Below, piece by piece: positions 5,977-14,852 of a DNA stretch of 26,087 nucleotides. Where the stretch lies: positions 1 to 26,087 of the IMG/VR virus record IMGVR_UViG_3300021414_000012, one strand, 5' to 3'. Every line of letters begins with the position of its first letter. Within the stretch, counting starts at the first letter, position 1. The position numbers and the translations under genes are program-made. The DNA is from a virus. Below the pieces are notes generated by a model. The model was not told the DNA's origin. It made no database searches and saw only the letters and a list, made by a program, of their open reading frames with translations.

Positions 5977-7475
5977 ACGAGGAACCCTACTTTGACGCGC
6001 CCAGTGTTCCAGTCAGGCGCGAGTGAAATAACGATGCCCGGCACGCCGGCGGCCATGCCGAAGCGCGGGTTGTAGACGGTGACGGCCTGGCCGAGTTCGA
6101 GCTGCAGCAGTTCGGGCACGCCGTCGAACTCGTATGTGGTACGCGGCACCTTCCAGAGGTCGAGCCGCCGCTGCGCCTCCGCCCCCGCGTCCGCGCGCGT
6201 CAGCAACATTGTGTCCTGCTGCACCGGTTCGGCGTTCAACCTGAACTTGGCCAGCGTCGCAGCATCGGACTTGGTCGTGGTTCGCCATTCGGTGGAGAAC
6301 AGATCCTTGTGCCGATCGGGAAGGCCGGCCAGCGTGCCAGCCTCCTGCACGGTCCAGTTTTTGCAGAAGCCCAGCTTGACCGCGCCGACGGCAGCTGTGC
6401 GGCCGGTCGGCTGCAGCGTGCTCTCGCCTTGCTTTGTGTGGACGACGTGCTCGGGCCCGATGACGAACGGAGTGCCCACGCCTGGAAGTGCAAGCTGCAC
6501 GATCCGGAGCAGGCCGAGGCGGGACATCACCAGCTGAGCGCCGAGGCTGCCAGCCAGCATTTGACACGCGGTAAGCACGTTCAACCTATCAGATGAATAC
6601 AGGCCGACACCCTGTTGGTGACCCGAATCAAAGGTGGAAAAATTGACCAGGTCGATGTCGGCATCGCTGAACCGGTCGGACGCCTTGCCATAGGCAGTGA
6701 CGATGCGCTTGATGATCGGCGCCACGGTTTCCCGGTATCCGCCGACGTTGTCGCCCCGGAACGAGACTGTCACGGCGCCGGCCGGCTGATCGCCCAGGGT
6801 GAACGTACCCCCTGCAGGGTTCGTCGTGTACTCGCCGCCGATCAGCGGCGCGCCGTTGTCACGCGGCTCGATGATGCCCTCGCTCGATCCATCATGCCCC
6901 TGATAGTCGAGCGTCCCCGTGCTCGTGCGCAGCGGCGTCACGTTGAACACTTGGCCGAAAGCGACAGGCCGGAGCGCGTCCTGGTTCTCCCCGGTTCCGC
7001 CCAGCTTCGCTTCGCTGATCGGGGTGTTCAGGCGCTGCAGCTTGTCGCGCAGCTTCAGGGCCAGCTTGCTGCGGCCGCGCGGCGCAATGTCGGCCACGAT
7101 GCCATTGAAGATCATGCGGAAGTCCGCGCGCGGCCAGCGCACGTCGCCGATGTAGGCCTTGATGGAGCGGTTGGCCCAGACGTAGCTGGTGCCGGCCCAG
7201 GCATCACGCTCACCGCCGATGTTGTCGATCTCCAGGTCGCCAGCCGAAAGCGAGCCGTCACCTTCGAGCAGCAGCCTCTCGGTGAACAGCGTGCCGACGG
7301 TAGCGATCGGGAGATAGGTCGTGTTGGCCGGCGCCTCGCCGGGGCCGGTGGTGAATGGTTTCGTCGCCAAGTAGACGACGGACTCCACGCCACCGATTTG
7401 CGGCGCCACCTCGATGAGGACGCAACGACGCGCAGCCTGGCTTTTCAGCCAGTCCGTAAATTGAGCATCAGTCAT
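5973..7475 (-). CDS. Tail hub / distal tail tip protein
   Basis: A 500-residue protein encoded directly after the tape measure gene (ATGA overlap at 7475), the usual place for Dit/Tal-type hub proteins. It belongs by recognition to a family of phage tail proteins with a conserved N-terminal half: DWLKSQAARRCVLIEV near the start, a VGTLFTERLLLEGDGSLS block (about 60-78), WANRSIKAYIGDVRWPRADF (about 100-119) and a LKLRDKLQRLNTPISEAKL block (about 141-159). The rest is beta-rich and lacks any enzyme motif I recognise. The likely role is to close the distal tube end, hold the fibre and open on binding. The C-terminus ends in a beta hairpin-like WNTGRVKVGFLV. An exact Dit or Tal equivalence cannot be set from sequence alone. 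Confidence 0.66.
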   Translation of the reverse strand: MTDAQFTDWLKSQAARRCVLIEVAPQIGGVESVVYLATKPFTTGPGEAPANTTYLPIATVGTLFTERLLLEGDGSLSAGDLEIDNIGGERDAWAGTSYVWANRSIKAYIGDVRWPRADFRMIFNGIVADIAPRGRSKLALKLRDKLQRLNTPISEAKLGGTGENQDALRPVAFGQVFNVTPLRTSTGTLDYQGHDGSSEGIIEPRDNGAPLIGGEYTTNPAGGTFTLGDQPAGAVTVSFRGDNVGGYRETVAPIIKRIVTAYGKASDRFSDADIDLVNFSTFDSGHQQGVGLYSSDRLNVLTACQMLAGSLGAQLVMSRLGLLRIVQLALPGVGTPFVIGPEHVVHTKQGESTLQPTGRTAAVGAVKLGFCKNWTVQEAGTLAGLPDRHKDLFSTEWRTTTKSDAATLAKFRLNAEPVQQDTMLLTRADAGAEAQRRLDLWKVPRTTYEFDGVPELLQLELGQAVTVYNPRFGMAAGVPGIVISLAPDWNTGRVKVGFLV

Positions 7476-10400
7476 TCAGGGGATACCCTTCCGTTTGCGC
7501 TCGCCTGGAGCATTGCCATCTTCACGGCGCTGGAAACGCGCTGTGCCGATGCCTCCGACGCCAAGGCGTTGGCGGTGATCGACGCGCCAGTCTGCTGCTG
7601 CTGATCGCCGCGCAGACCCGACACCTCAGTTCGGAGCGCCTTCACTTCGGCCACCAGTGCTTCGGTGTTCGACGTTCCGTACGAGCTGTACGGGATCGGC
7701 GTGTTGACCGGCGGCGCCACGGCGGTCAGGGGCACGGTGTTCCCGCCCAGCGCGGCCTGGTACTGGATCAGCGCATCACGCACCGACAGCACCGACTTGT
7801 TGATCTCGATGATCCCGGAGACTTGGGACTTCAGGACGTCCAGCTGGGCCTGGCCGACGTCGACCTGCGCCTCAGCCCAGCGTGCAGCCTCCTCCGTCGC
7901 GGTCTGCGCGTAGGCGAAGTCCGTCTGGTATTGGCTGCTGCTGGCGAAAACCGCGCGCGACGCCTCGAGGAACGAGGTGAACGCGCTTTGGTAGTTCGAC
8001 TGGGCGCCTTCATCGCCGCCACGGGCGGCCGACAGCACCGCTTCGTATTGCGACTTCGCCTCGGCGTACTTCTGCTGCGGCGACAGCGGCGACAGGTTGC
8101 CCAGCAGCGCGCTGTCACGCATGCTGCGCAGGCTCGATGCGAATGAGCCCATGCGGTCGATCGTCGCTTTCAGCGCTTCGGACTCGGCGTTGTAGGCATC
8201 CGTGAGCGCGGAGCGGTATGACGTCAAGTCCTTGGTTGCTTCTTCGGTTTCAGGGTGCACCGCAGCGAACGCCTCGGCCAGTTTCATCAAGGCGGCGTAC
8301 TGGGCGGCGCCTGCGTCCGTGCTCACGTTCAGCCCGTCGATTACCTGCTTGAATTGCGCGCGCGTCGTGACGCTGACCAGCCCCAGCCGCGACATTTCCA
8401 CCGACAGCGCGTCCGCCACGGGCTTCATGCGCTCGGCTTCCGTCAGGAAGTTTTGTGCATACGCGGCAGTCGACTGCATGAATGCATCGGCGCCACCGAA
8501 CAGATCTACCATGTGCTCGCGCGCGGTGAGCGACTGAACGCCCACCTGGCCGAACTGCTTGCTGATGGACGACAGTGCCGAGTCGACCGCGGCATAGTCG
8601 GACGCTACCCGCTGCAGCGTCGCCGACGCGGTCTCACCGGTTTTGCCGAGAGACGCGATCGACGGCACCAAGCGGAGAGATAGCTCGTCGCCGATCTCGC
8701 CGAACATCTTGGCGATCGCCTCCTGGTTCTTTGCCTCGTCGGCGCCGAGCTCGAGCGTGATCGCCTTCGTGTAGCCGGTGATGACGGACGTTTCAAGGCC
8801 CATCGCCGAGCCGAAGCCTTTCACGGCCTGGATCATCGCTTGAACGGTACCGTCGAGGGTTGCATCCTGGTCGCTGCTCAGCGGCGTTCCCGTGGTGTAG
8901 CGCTTGGTACTGCGGAACAGGCCGCCTTTCTCGACGATATTCGCGTAGGTGTCGCCGTCGAAGCCGGAGGCGCTGACTGTGCCGCGCAGCCCTTGGGACT
9001 CGACCTTCGGATCCTTGCGGCCGAACAGGGCAGATACCGTCGAGGCGCCGGATAGCATGTTGGCCAAGCTGTTGCTCAAGCCCAGCTTCTGGAGGCCCTG
9101 ATTCAGGTGCAGCATTGGAGCGTTGAAAGGCATGATCGCCTTGCCGCCGAGAGAGTCGGTTAGCGAGCCGTTCTCGGCGTTCCAGCCCTGCTTGTAGAGC
9201 GAGTTCGACAAGGCCATGCCAGCTGCGATCCATCCTGCGATCGGAATGGCATAGGCGCCGGTACTGGCGCCGGCTGCAGCACTGCCTGCGGCCGCCGTCC
9301 CGGTCGAGGCGCCCGCTGCTCCGCTCGCCAACTCGCCCATGATCGCCGCCGCACCAGGCGAACTCATCCCGGTGCCGAACGCGGTTGCGGCCGTAGATCC
9401 GAACATGCTGCCGGCGGACGATACCCATCCACCGAGCGAGCTGGCAATGCCGCCTGTGAAGCCGGAGTAGATCGTCTTGCCCATGCTGACCAGGCTCATG
9501 GCGTTGCCCAACGCACTGCCGTCCCTGCCAGAGCCACCGAACAGGCTTGCCGCCTGCGTCAAGCCGCCCTGGCCGCTGACCTGGCCGCTGATGTTGACGA
9601 TCCACTTCCTGACCGTCATCTGGTACAGCAGGTCGAGCAAGCCATTCTTCAGGGCGTCCTTCAGGCGGTCGAACGCAGACTTGCCGCTGTCGAAAATGCT
9701 GATGAAGGTGTCGTGCGCAGTGCGCTCGACGTCGCCCCAAACCCGCTTCTGATCTTCGACGATTTGATCAGCCGCCTTCTTACTTGCGTCCAAGACCTCC
9801 TTGTTCTTGGCCAGCTCCGCCAGCTTGCCCATTTTCGCGATTTGCTCGTCCAGCGCGATCAGCTCTGCATAGGTCGCCGGGCCGAGTGCGAGCTTGGCCT
9901 CAAGCTTCGCCTTTTCCATCTCGATCGCCGCTGACTCGGTAAGACCGTACGTCTCGATCTCGCGTTCCATCTGCTTGATCCGGTCGTCGATGGCGGCCGT
10001 GCTGGCGCGCAGCCGGTCGTAGTGGTCAGAATCGTTTTTTGCCTCGATCTCGGCCCACTTGGCCGTGCGCTGCTGCGCCTCGATGGCCTGTTCCTGCGCT
10101 TCGACCTTGGCGATCATGGCGCGCGTTTCCTTGACGTGCTCGGCGCTCAGCTTGCTCTTGCCGGTGCCGATCGCGGCGTCCAGCTTGATCGTCATCTTCT
10201 GCGACTCAGACAGCTTGTCGTAGCCGCTCAGCTCCAGGTCGTTGGCCGCCAGCTTCTCGTGGATCGAAGTAATCAGGTTCGAGTAGGCGGTTTGTTCCTG
10301 CTTCAGAGCGGCGGCTGCCCCTTTGTCCGCATATTTTTCGCGGATCCGCCGCTCCATTTCGGCGTACTCGCCGGTCTTGCCCTTCAAGTCCGCGATAGCC

Positions 10401-12205
10401 TTGAGCTCGGCAGCCATCTGCTCCTGCTTGGTCGCGTGTTCTTTTTTGAAGGCAGCGACTCGCTCTGCGACGGAGTTTGCCGAAACGGCCGCGCTACCCT
10501 TTTCAGCAGCCGCCATTTTCTCGGTCTGCTCGGTAATGGCGCGCAGTACCTTGATTCGCTCGAGCTCGACCTCGGTATTGCTCTGGCTGGCGAACTCGCC
10601 CGTCCGGTTGTTGATTTGGTTCAGCCGTTCAGACGCCGCAGCGAGTTGCGTCACAAATGGCAGTGCTTTCTCTGCCTCACTCTTGGTCGCACCGAGGTTT
10701 CGCATCTGGAGCAGCTTTTCGTTCTTCGCGATTTGCTCATCCAAGCCTTTGATGATGCGCGAATGCGCCTCGTCGAACGATTCGGCCGCCTTCTCATTTC
10801 CCTCCTTCGACTTGTTGCCCCAAACCATCCAGGCGGTGGCGGCAAGGCCGAGCAGCGTAATAACTGCGCCAATTGGACCGCCAAGAAATCCCAACGCACG
10901 CGAAGCCAGGCCCGCGCTACCAATGCCAGCGCCAGTGGCTGCGTTCAGTCCAGTCTGCGCAGCTGCTTGCGCGGCTGTCGCAACGGTAATTTGGGCTGAC
11001 ACCGAGGCCTGTTGGCGGCCGAGAATCGCCAGCTCGGCGAGCATTGCAGAGCGCTGCGCCTCAGCCACCGTCAGTTCTGCCGTGGCAAGGCGGACAGTGC
11101 GAAGTGCGAAGCTCTGTGCGCCAGCCGCTTCCGCTGCCGCGATTGCAGTTCGGGCCGCCGTGATATTCGCGTTCGAGCTCACCAGCTTCGCTGCCGCCTC
11201 CTCTCGGGCGACCACAATCATTGCTTGGGTGCTGTTCAATTGAGCAAGCTTCGCGCCGGTGCTGGCTACTTCAGCTTCAGCCGAAGCGATGGTCGCTGCG
11301 CGCAGCGCCACCGCCGCAGTCACTTGACGGTAGGTGGACGCCACCCATTCGCCTATGATGCTACCGAGCTTGGCGGCGCCGATAGTCAACGCCGTGCCGG
11401 CGACCAGAGCCAGGTTATCTGCCAGAAGCGTAAGACCGCCGGTCAATGCGGCAACGGCACCATTTGCTTGGGCCTGCACGCCGACAAATTCCATGACGTT
11501 GTTACGTAGCACCGTGAAAGCGCCAGAAATAGTCTGGACTTCCTTCGATTCTTCGCGCAGCTTGGTCAGGGCACCTGGCAAGACCTCCGCCATGATTCCG
11601 GACGTGATTTTGCCTTCTTCGGCCATTTTCTTGAGGGCCCCGACCGGCATGCCCATACCGTCAGCCAATGCTTTCATAAGGCGCGGAGCCGCTTCGTTCA
11701 CAGCATTGAATTCTTCACCCCGCAAGGTACCAGAGGCGAACGCTTGCGATAGCTGCAGCTGGGCGGATGCCGACTCGGAGGCGGCTGCACCTGAGACCTT
11801 CAGGGCCAGGTTCACGACTTCGGTGATATCGGCAACCCGGGACTGCGCGACACCGAGCTCGCGGGTCCCGTTCGCGATCCTTGCGTACAGCATGCCAGTC
11901 GCGCCGAGATCCTGCTGAGCGCCGTTTGCGATACGTCGGGTGTCAGACCTGGCTTGGGCGTATTCGCGCTCCGACCCGGTGGCCAGCTTAAGCTGTGCCG
12001 TGTATTTGGTGTATTCGTCGGTAATGCGGACGAGCTCCCGCCCGCCCAGGCCTGCGGCAATACCAGCGAGCGCAGCCTTCGCTGCCGCCGCTGCACGCTC
12101 CATTCCTGCCGTGGCATTTCCCACGACCTGACGGGCGGAATCCATGTCACGCTGCAGCCGGGCGATGTCGGCGCGCAGCCGGATTTCCATTTCGCTGATG
12201 ATCAT
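7472..12205 (-). CDS. Tail tape measure protein
   Basis: The largest gene in the window, 1577 residues from ATG 12205. The N-terminus (MIISEMEIRL, then ADIARLQRDMDSARQVV) is helical and typical of siphoviral tape measures. A conserved block (about 65-110, YTAQLKLATGSEREYAQA) fits the tape-measure N-terminal domain. Two hydrophobic stretches (about 440-464 and 970-1005) could enter the host membrane. Long Ala/Lys/Glu coiled coils fill about 465-830. At about 1.5 angstroms per residue it predicts a tail near 200-240 nm. An in-frame ATG at 12229 is rejected because it lies in the T tract of the preceding terminator hairpin. The ribosome binding site of ATG 12205 is weak; ATG 12190 is the alternative. 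The 3' end overlaps the hub gene as ATGA. Confidence 0.92.
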   Translation of the reverse strand: MIISEMEIRLRADIARLQRDMDSARQVVGNATAGMERAAAAAKAALAGIAAGLGGRELVRITDEYTKYTAQLKLATGSEREYAQARSDTRRIANGAQQDLGATGMLYARIANGTRELGVAQSRVADITEVVNLALKVSGAAASESASAQLQLSQAFASGTLRGEEFNAVNEAAPRLMKALADGMGMPVGALKKMAEEGKITSGIMAEVLPGALTKLREESKEVQTISGAFTVLRNNVMEFVGVQAQANGAVAALTGGLTLLADNLALVAGTALTIGAAKLGSIIGEWVASTYRQVTAAVALRAATIASAEAEVASTGAKLAQLNSTQAMIVVAREEAAAKLVSSNANITAARTAIAAAEAAGAQSFALRTVRLATAELTVAEAQRSAMLAELAILGRQQASVSAQITVATAAQAAAQTGLNAATGAGIGSAGLASRALGFLGGPIGAVITLLGLAATAWMVWGNKSKEGNEKAAESFDEAHSRIIKGLDEQIAKNEKLLQMRNLGATKSEAEKALPFVTQLAAASERLNQINNRTGEFASQSNTEVELERIKVLRAITEQTEKMAAAEKGSAAVSANSVAERVAAFKKEHATKQEQMAAELKAIADLKGKTGEYAEMERRIREKYADKGAAAALKQEQTAYSNLITSIHEKLAANDLELSGYDKLSESQKMTIKLDAAIGTGKSKLSAEHVKETRAMIAKVEAQEQAIEAQQRTAKWAEIEAKNDSDHYDRLRASTAAIDDRIKQMEREIETYGLTESAAIEMEKAKLEAKLALGPATYAELIALDEQIAKMGKLAELAKNKEVLDASKKAADQIVEDQKRVWGDVERTAHDTFISIFDSGKSAFDRLKDALKNGLLDLLYQMTVRKWIVNISGQVSGQGGLTQAASLFGGSGRDGSALGNAMSLVSMGKTIYSGFTGGIASSLGGWVSSAGSMFGSTAATAFGTGMSSPGAAAIMGELASGAAGASTGTAAAGSAAAGASTGAYAIPIAGWIAAGMALSNSLYKQGWNAENGSLTDSLGGKAIMPFNAPMLHLNQGLQKLGLSNSLANMLSGASTVSALFGRKDPKVESQGLRGTVSASGFDGDTYANIVEKGGLFRSTKRYTTGTPLSSDQDATLDGTVQAMIQAVKGFGSAMGLETSVITGYTKAITLELGADEAKNQEAIAKMFGEIGDELSLRLVPSIASLGKTGETASATLQRVASDYAAVDSALSSISKQFGQVGVQSLTAREHMVDLFGGADAFMQSTAAYAQNFLTEAERMKPVADALSVEMSRLGLVSVTTRAQFKQVIDGLNVSTDAGAAQYAALMKLAEAFAAVHPETEEATKDLTSYRSALTDAYNAESEALKATIDRMGSFASSLRSMRDSALLGNLSPLSPQQKYAEAKSQYEAVLSAARGGDEGAQSNYQSAFTSFLEASRAVFASSSQYQTDFAYAQTATEEAARWAEAQVDVGQAQLDVLKSQVSGIIEINKSVLSVRDALIQYQAALGGNTVPLTAVAPPVNTPIPYSSYGTSNTEALVAEVKALRTEVSGLRGDQQQQTGASITANALASEASAQRVSSAVKMAMLQASANGRVSPE

Positions 12206-12218
12206 GTGTCGGCCCGAT

Positions 12219-12240
12219 AAAAAAGCCACCCGTAGGCGGC
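12219..12240 (-). terminator. Sense-oriented terminator before tape measure gene
   Basis: On the minus strand GCCGCC-TACG-GGTGGC forms a 6-bp stem with one G-U pair and a tetraloop, followed directly by TTTTTT (12224-12219). The tape measure ATG follows only 13 nt later. It points along late transcription. Confidence 0.6.
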
Positions 12241-12277
12241 GAAGTGATTTCTCGCTTAGCTGCTGACAAATGTTGCA

Positions 12278-12598
12278 TCAGTGCTTGGAAGCGGATTCGA
12301 GAGCGATCCGGTCGAACATCTGGAGGACCTCGAGCTCCCATTCAGTGAAGCGAACGCGATACAGCGACTGGTACGCCTGGATGCCGACCATGGTGATTGG
12401 CCCGATCCCTTCCATCACTGGCTGGCGATCGAGCCGCTTGAAGGCCTCCCACAGGGGGAGGCCCAGCTTCGGCCACTGGATGCTCAGGCGAGGATCGACC
12501 TCGCCCGTGTTTTTTGCCACACGCTGCAGGTGGGCCCGTAGTGTGGCGCCGTCACCTTGCCGAGCCAGAAGCTCGTACTCGGCCCGGCAGCACTCCAC
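12278..12598 (-). CDS. Second tail assembly chaperone ORF (gpT-like)
   Basis: A 106-residue ORF between the first chaperone ORF and the tape measure gene, the place of lambda gpT. It opens with GTG 12598, sharing one base with the TAG of the upstream ORF (TAGTG). It has no clear ribosome binding site, so it is made by re-initiation or as a -1 frameshift fusion. Its frame stays open upstream to a TAA at 12635-12637, leaving a window in which a ribosome could shift. The product has the features WPKLGLPLWEAFKR and FTEWELEVLQMFDRI, helical and without membrane segments. In lambda the gpG-gpGT fusion brings tube subunits to the tape measure. Function is assigned by position. Confidence 0.66.
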   Translation of the reverse strand: MECCRAEYELLARQGDGATLRAHLQRVAKNTGEVDPRLSIQWPKLGLPLWEAFKRLDRQPVMEGIGPITMVGIQAYQSLYRVRFTEWELEVLQMFDRIALESASKH

Positions 12599-12634
12599 TA
12601 GGCTTTCGCGGAGTCCGTGATAAAAAGCTCGGTC
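12598..12634 (-). promoter_or_regulatory. Candidate -1 frameshift window between chaperone ORFs
   Basis: Between the -1 frame TAA (12635-12637) and the zero-frame TAG (12598-12600) the two frames overlap for 12 codons. The only slippery run is five Ts (12622-12626) within zero-frame CTT TTT ATC. A tRNA-Phe on TTT could slip one base back onto TTT and then read TAT. This is not a canonical XXXYYYZ heptamer. Confidence 0.35.
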
Positions 12635-13053
12635 TTACGGATGCCGGCGAGCACTTGGGCGCGCAGCCACTGCTTTTTCGGGTCGGTGTACAGGGCGCGG
12701 GCGTTCGCTGGCGAGAACTCGATCGGCACGCCGCCGCGGGTCAGGTTCCAGCCCAGCGTCGACGCCACCAGGTAGTCGGTTTCGTCTTCGATGTCGTCCA
12801 GCGGGTCGGTGGCGTTGAGCTTGCCGTTGTTGGCGAACTCGGCGCGCAGGCGGCGCGTGCGGGCCAGGTCGATGCGTTTGCGCGATTCGTGCTCCGGGCT
12901 GGCCAGTTCGATGACGGAGCTGGTGGGCGCACCGGTCTTCGGATCGGTCAGGGTCAGCTTGCCGACGGCGATGTCTTCGTAGGCGTCGATGTCCAGGGTG
13001 TCGACCAGTTTGTACAGCAGGTTCGAAGGCTGAGCGGTGTTCATGGTGTTCAT
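12598..13053 (-). CDS. Tail assembly chaperone (gpG / Mu gp41-like)
   Basis: A 151-residue protein that follows the tail tube gene and precedes the tape measure, the standard chaperone position. Visible blocks are YEDIAVGKLTLTDPKTG (about 27-43) and RKRIDLARTRRLRAEF (about 62-77), with a Trp-containing GWNLTRGGVPIEFS block (about 106-119). They fit tail-assembly chaperones that bind the tape measure during tail building. It starts at ATG 13053 behind AAGAGAAA; a second in-frame ATG at 13044 is the alternative. The stop TAG overlaps the GTG of the next ORF. Near its 3' end the codons CTT TTT ATC include a run of five Ts that may allow -1 slippage. Confidence 0.72.
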   Translation of the reverse strand: MNTMNTAQPSNLLYKLVDTLDIDAYEDIAVGKLTLTDPKTGAPTSSVIELASPEHESRKRIDLARTRRLRAEFANNGKLNATDPLDDIEDETDYLVASTLGWNLTRGGVPIEFSPANARALYTDPKKQWLRAQVLAGIRKTELFITDSAKA

Positions 13054-13075
13054 GGTTTTCTCTTTCGCGAGTGGT

Positions 13076-13131
13076 AAAAAATGTGCCCGCGCCGGCCGCC
13101 GCTCCCGCGAAAGGAGACAGCGGCCCGCCGG
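13076..13131 (-). terminator. GC-rich hairpin with T6, between tail tube and chaperone genes
   Basis: A long GC-rich inverted repeat has outer CCGG arms at 13092-13095 and 13128-13131 and inner CCGCT/AGCGG arms. On the minus strand it is followed, after about 10 nt, by TTTTTT (13081-13076). A second short hairpin, GCCGC/GCGGC (13142-13156), lies just past the tail tube stop. The gap between stem and T tract makes termination uncertain; the structures may instead stabilise the abundant tail tube mRNA. Confidence 0.35.
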
Positions 13132-13164
13132 TGCCTGGGTTGCCGCACAAAGCGGCGAAAGGGT

Positions 13165-14376
13165 TTAAGCGGCCGAGTCCTGCACCGAAATGGTGGTCAG
13201 GTCGGTGGCCGCCGCGGCGCCGCCGGCAGTGTTCAGCAGCGCCTGGTACGGGATGGTCTGGATCAGGATCTTCTCGCCGTCGTCCTTGTCGGCGCCGTTG
13301 ACCTTCAGGCGGTTCATGCTGAACGCGATGAAGTCCGAGCTCGGCGAGTTGTCCGCCGTGAAGGCCAGGTAGGCCGACACTTCGGTCTCGTTGTAGAAAG
13401 CATCGCGCAGCGCGGTCGAATCGAACTTGGCCGTGATCTGACCGGTCACGATGACGCGGCCGGTGGCCACCTGCTCGGCGACGTTCGAACCGATGCCCGG
13501 CTCGCTCGATTGCGCGGCCGAGATCTCGATGCTCGCGCTCGTGATCGTGCCGCCGGTCGCGGTGCCGACCTTGACCACGCCGTTGACCGCCGCCATGGTG
13601 CCGGTGACGGTGACCGGCGTCGGGCTGGTGAAGTACTGGGCGCCGGTGCCGGCAGCGTCGCGGCCGGTGAACTCGACGGCGACGGTGGCCATGCCGGTTG
13701 CCGGCAAGGTGAACGTGACCTTCGACACCTTGCAGCCGGTGAACAGCTCGCTGGCCGGGACGTCCGGGTGCCAGTGCTCGATCGCGAACGATTTGTCGGT
13801 GTGCCCGGCCTGCGGGATCATCGTTTTCTTGCCGATGACGGCGACGGTTGCCGTGGCGATCGGGCCTTCGGTGACGAGCGCCGAGCCGTTCAGGACCACG
13901 CCAGTCAGCACCGTGGCGGTGAGCGCGGTGACCTGGACGTTCTTGTTCAGGTTCGCCGCGTTGAAACCACCGGCGGTGGCGCGCACCACGTCGCCGACCT
14001 TCACGCCGTCCGTCAGCCAGGAACCAGCGGCCCGGGTGAGGGTCCAGGCGCCGGCCGTGCCGCCGATCGTGATCGACACGCCTACGGCGCTGACGCCGGC
14101 GACGAAGTCCTTCTTCAGCGCCGCGGCGATGAAATCGGCATAGGTTTTGGCCGACAGATCGCCGCTGATCGAGCCGCCCACCTTGCGCAGGCCGTGCCGG
14201 AAGTCGGCGACCTGGAAGTCGGGGCGGATCTCGCCGGACTGATAGGTGTCTTTCGACAGGCTCAGCGACGAGCTGACCCGGCGCATCGATTGCGCGCTGG
14301 CCGCTGCCGGCGCGACGCCGTAGGTGGTCTCCGGTTTGTAGGTGACCTGTTTGTAAACTCCGCTTGCGATTCCCAT
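13165..14376 (-). CDS. Major tail tube protein
   Basis: A 403-residue beta-rich protein beginning MGIASGVYKQVTYKPETTYG, the usual opening of the siphoviral Phage_tube_2-type tail tube family. SLSLSKDTYQS and IRPDFQVADFRHGLRKVGGSISG (about 37-72) fit its conserved N-terminal core, and a QITAKFDSTALRDAFYNETE block lies near 325. The C-terminal half is Thr/Val/Ala-rich with possible Ig-like parts, giving a protein longer than the usual 150-300 residues. It assembles as stacked rings around the tape measure. ATG 14376 has a strong AAAGGAG at 5 nt, fitting a very abundant protein. A strong hairpin with T6 lies just upstream. Neighbours are the tail terminator gene and the chaperones. Confidence 0.86.
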   Translation of the reverse strand: MGIASGVYKQVTYKPETTYGVAPAAASAQSMRRVSSSLSLSKDTYQSGEIRPDFQVADFRHGLRKVGGSISGDLSAKTYADFIAAALKKDFVAGVSAVGVSITIGGTAGAWTLTRAAGSWLTDGVKVGDVVRATAGGFNAANLNKNVQVTALTATVLTGVVLNGSALVTEGPIATATVAVIGKKTMIPQAGHTDKSFAIEHWHPDVPASELFTGCKVSKVTFTLPATGMATVAVEFTGRDAAGTGAQYFTSPTPVTVTGTMAAVNGVVKVGTATGGTITSASIEISAAQSSEPGIGSNVAEQVATGRVIVTGQITAKFDSTALRDAFYNETEVSAYLAFTADNSPSSDFIAFSMNRLKVNGADKDDGEKILIQTIPYQALLNTAGGAAAATDLTTISVQDSAA

Positions 14377-14393
14377 GTTTCTCCTTTGGGCAT

Positions 14394-14425
14394 AAAAAAG
14401 CCCGCAAGCGGAAAGCGTTGCGGGC
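14394..14425 (-). terminator. Strong sense-oriented terminator before tail tube gene
   Basis: On the minus strand GCCCGCAA (14425-14418) and TTGCGGGC (14407-14400) form a perfect 8-bp stem around a 10-nt loop. Six Ts (14399-14394) follow directly. The AAAGGAG ribosome binding site of the tail tube gene begins a few bases downstream. Confidence 0.72.
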
Positions 14426-14444
14426 GGGTTTGAAGTGGGTACTG

Positions 14445-14852
14445 CTAGTTCTGTTCGTGGTACGTGACCTTGAAATCGACGCTCTTGATGCTGTTGCCGG
14501 CCAGGTCGCCCAGGTCGGGGCCGACGGTGTCGCGCAGCACGCTGATGACGTCGACCCCGGCAATCTGGCCGCGCTGGAAGTTGCAGGCCCGCCGCACCGC
14601 GTCGGCCAGGGCCTTCACGTCCGGATAGGGCTTGCCGACCAAGGTCACCTGGACGCGGCTGGTGACGACCGAGAATTCGGCCTGCGCGTCGATGGCGCCC
14701 ACCGGCACACAGCTCACTTCCTTGATGCCGATCGCCGGCAGCGGCGCTTCGGCGGGGATGTCTCCCACCACGATCCGATCCGGCTCATTCGGGACGCGCG
14801 CGGTGACCGCGGCGGCGCCGACCAGCAGTGCGCGAATGACTTTCACGCTCAT
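14445..14852 (-). CDS. Tail terminator / completion protein (DUF3168-like)
   Basis: A 135-residue protein located between the gp10-like gene and the tail tube gene, the canonical place of the tail terminator (lambda gpU, DUF3168-type). It begins with a helix (SVKVIRALLVGAAAVTA), followed by beta strands and a repeated V-V-T-S-R-V-Q-V-T style strand around 62-72. It then has the KALADAVRRACNFQRG helix (about 80-95), a pattern typical of these small alpha/beta ring proteins that cap the tail and bind the head connector. ATG 14852 has GGAGGA close by and overlaps the upstream stop as ATGA. No enzymatic motif is present. Family membership is judged from pattern and context. Confidence 0.7.
   Translation of the reverse strand: MSVKVIRALLVGAAAVTARVPNEPDRIVVGDIPAEAPLPAIGIKEVSCVPVGAIDAQAEFSVVTSRVQVTLVGKPYPDVKALADAVRRACNFQRGQIAGVDVISVLRDTVGPDLGDLAGNSIKSVDFKVTYHEQN

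Noticed and set aside
12229-12341. Upstream extension of the tape measure frame and a 64-residue frame at 12147-12341
   Set aside because: The region holds a terminator hairpin and its T tract, and the frame has no ribosome binding site.
13081-14433. 450-residue + strand frame opposite the tail tube gene
   Set aside because: It is antisense of a recognised gene, with Arg/Asp/Gly-rich low-complexity composition and no ribosome binding site or neighbours on that strand.
12635-14563. 642-residue minus-strand frame across tail tube and chaperone genes
   Set aside because: It is extremely Arg/His/Gly-rich, has no domain pattern, and overlaps two well-supported genes in another frame. It is a GC-rich shadow.
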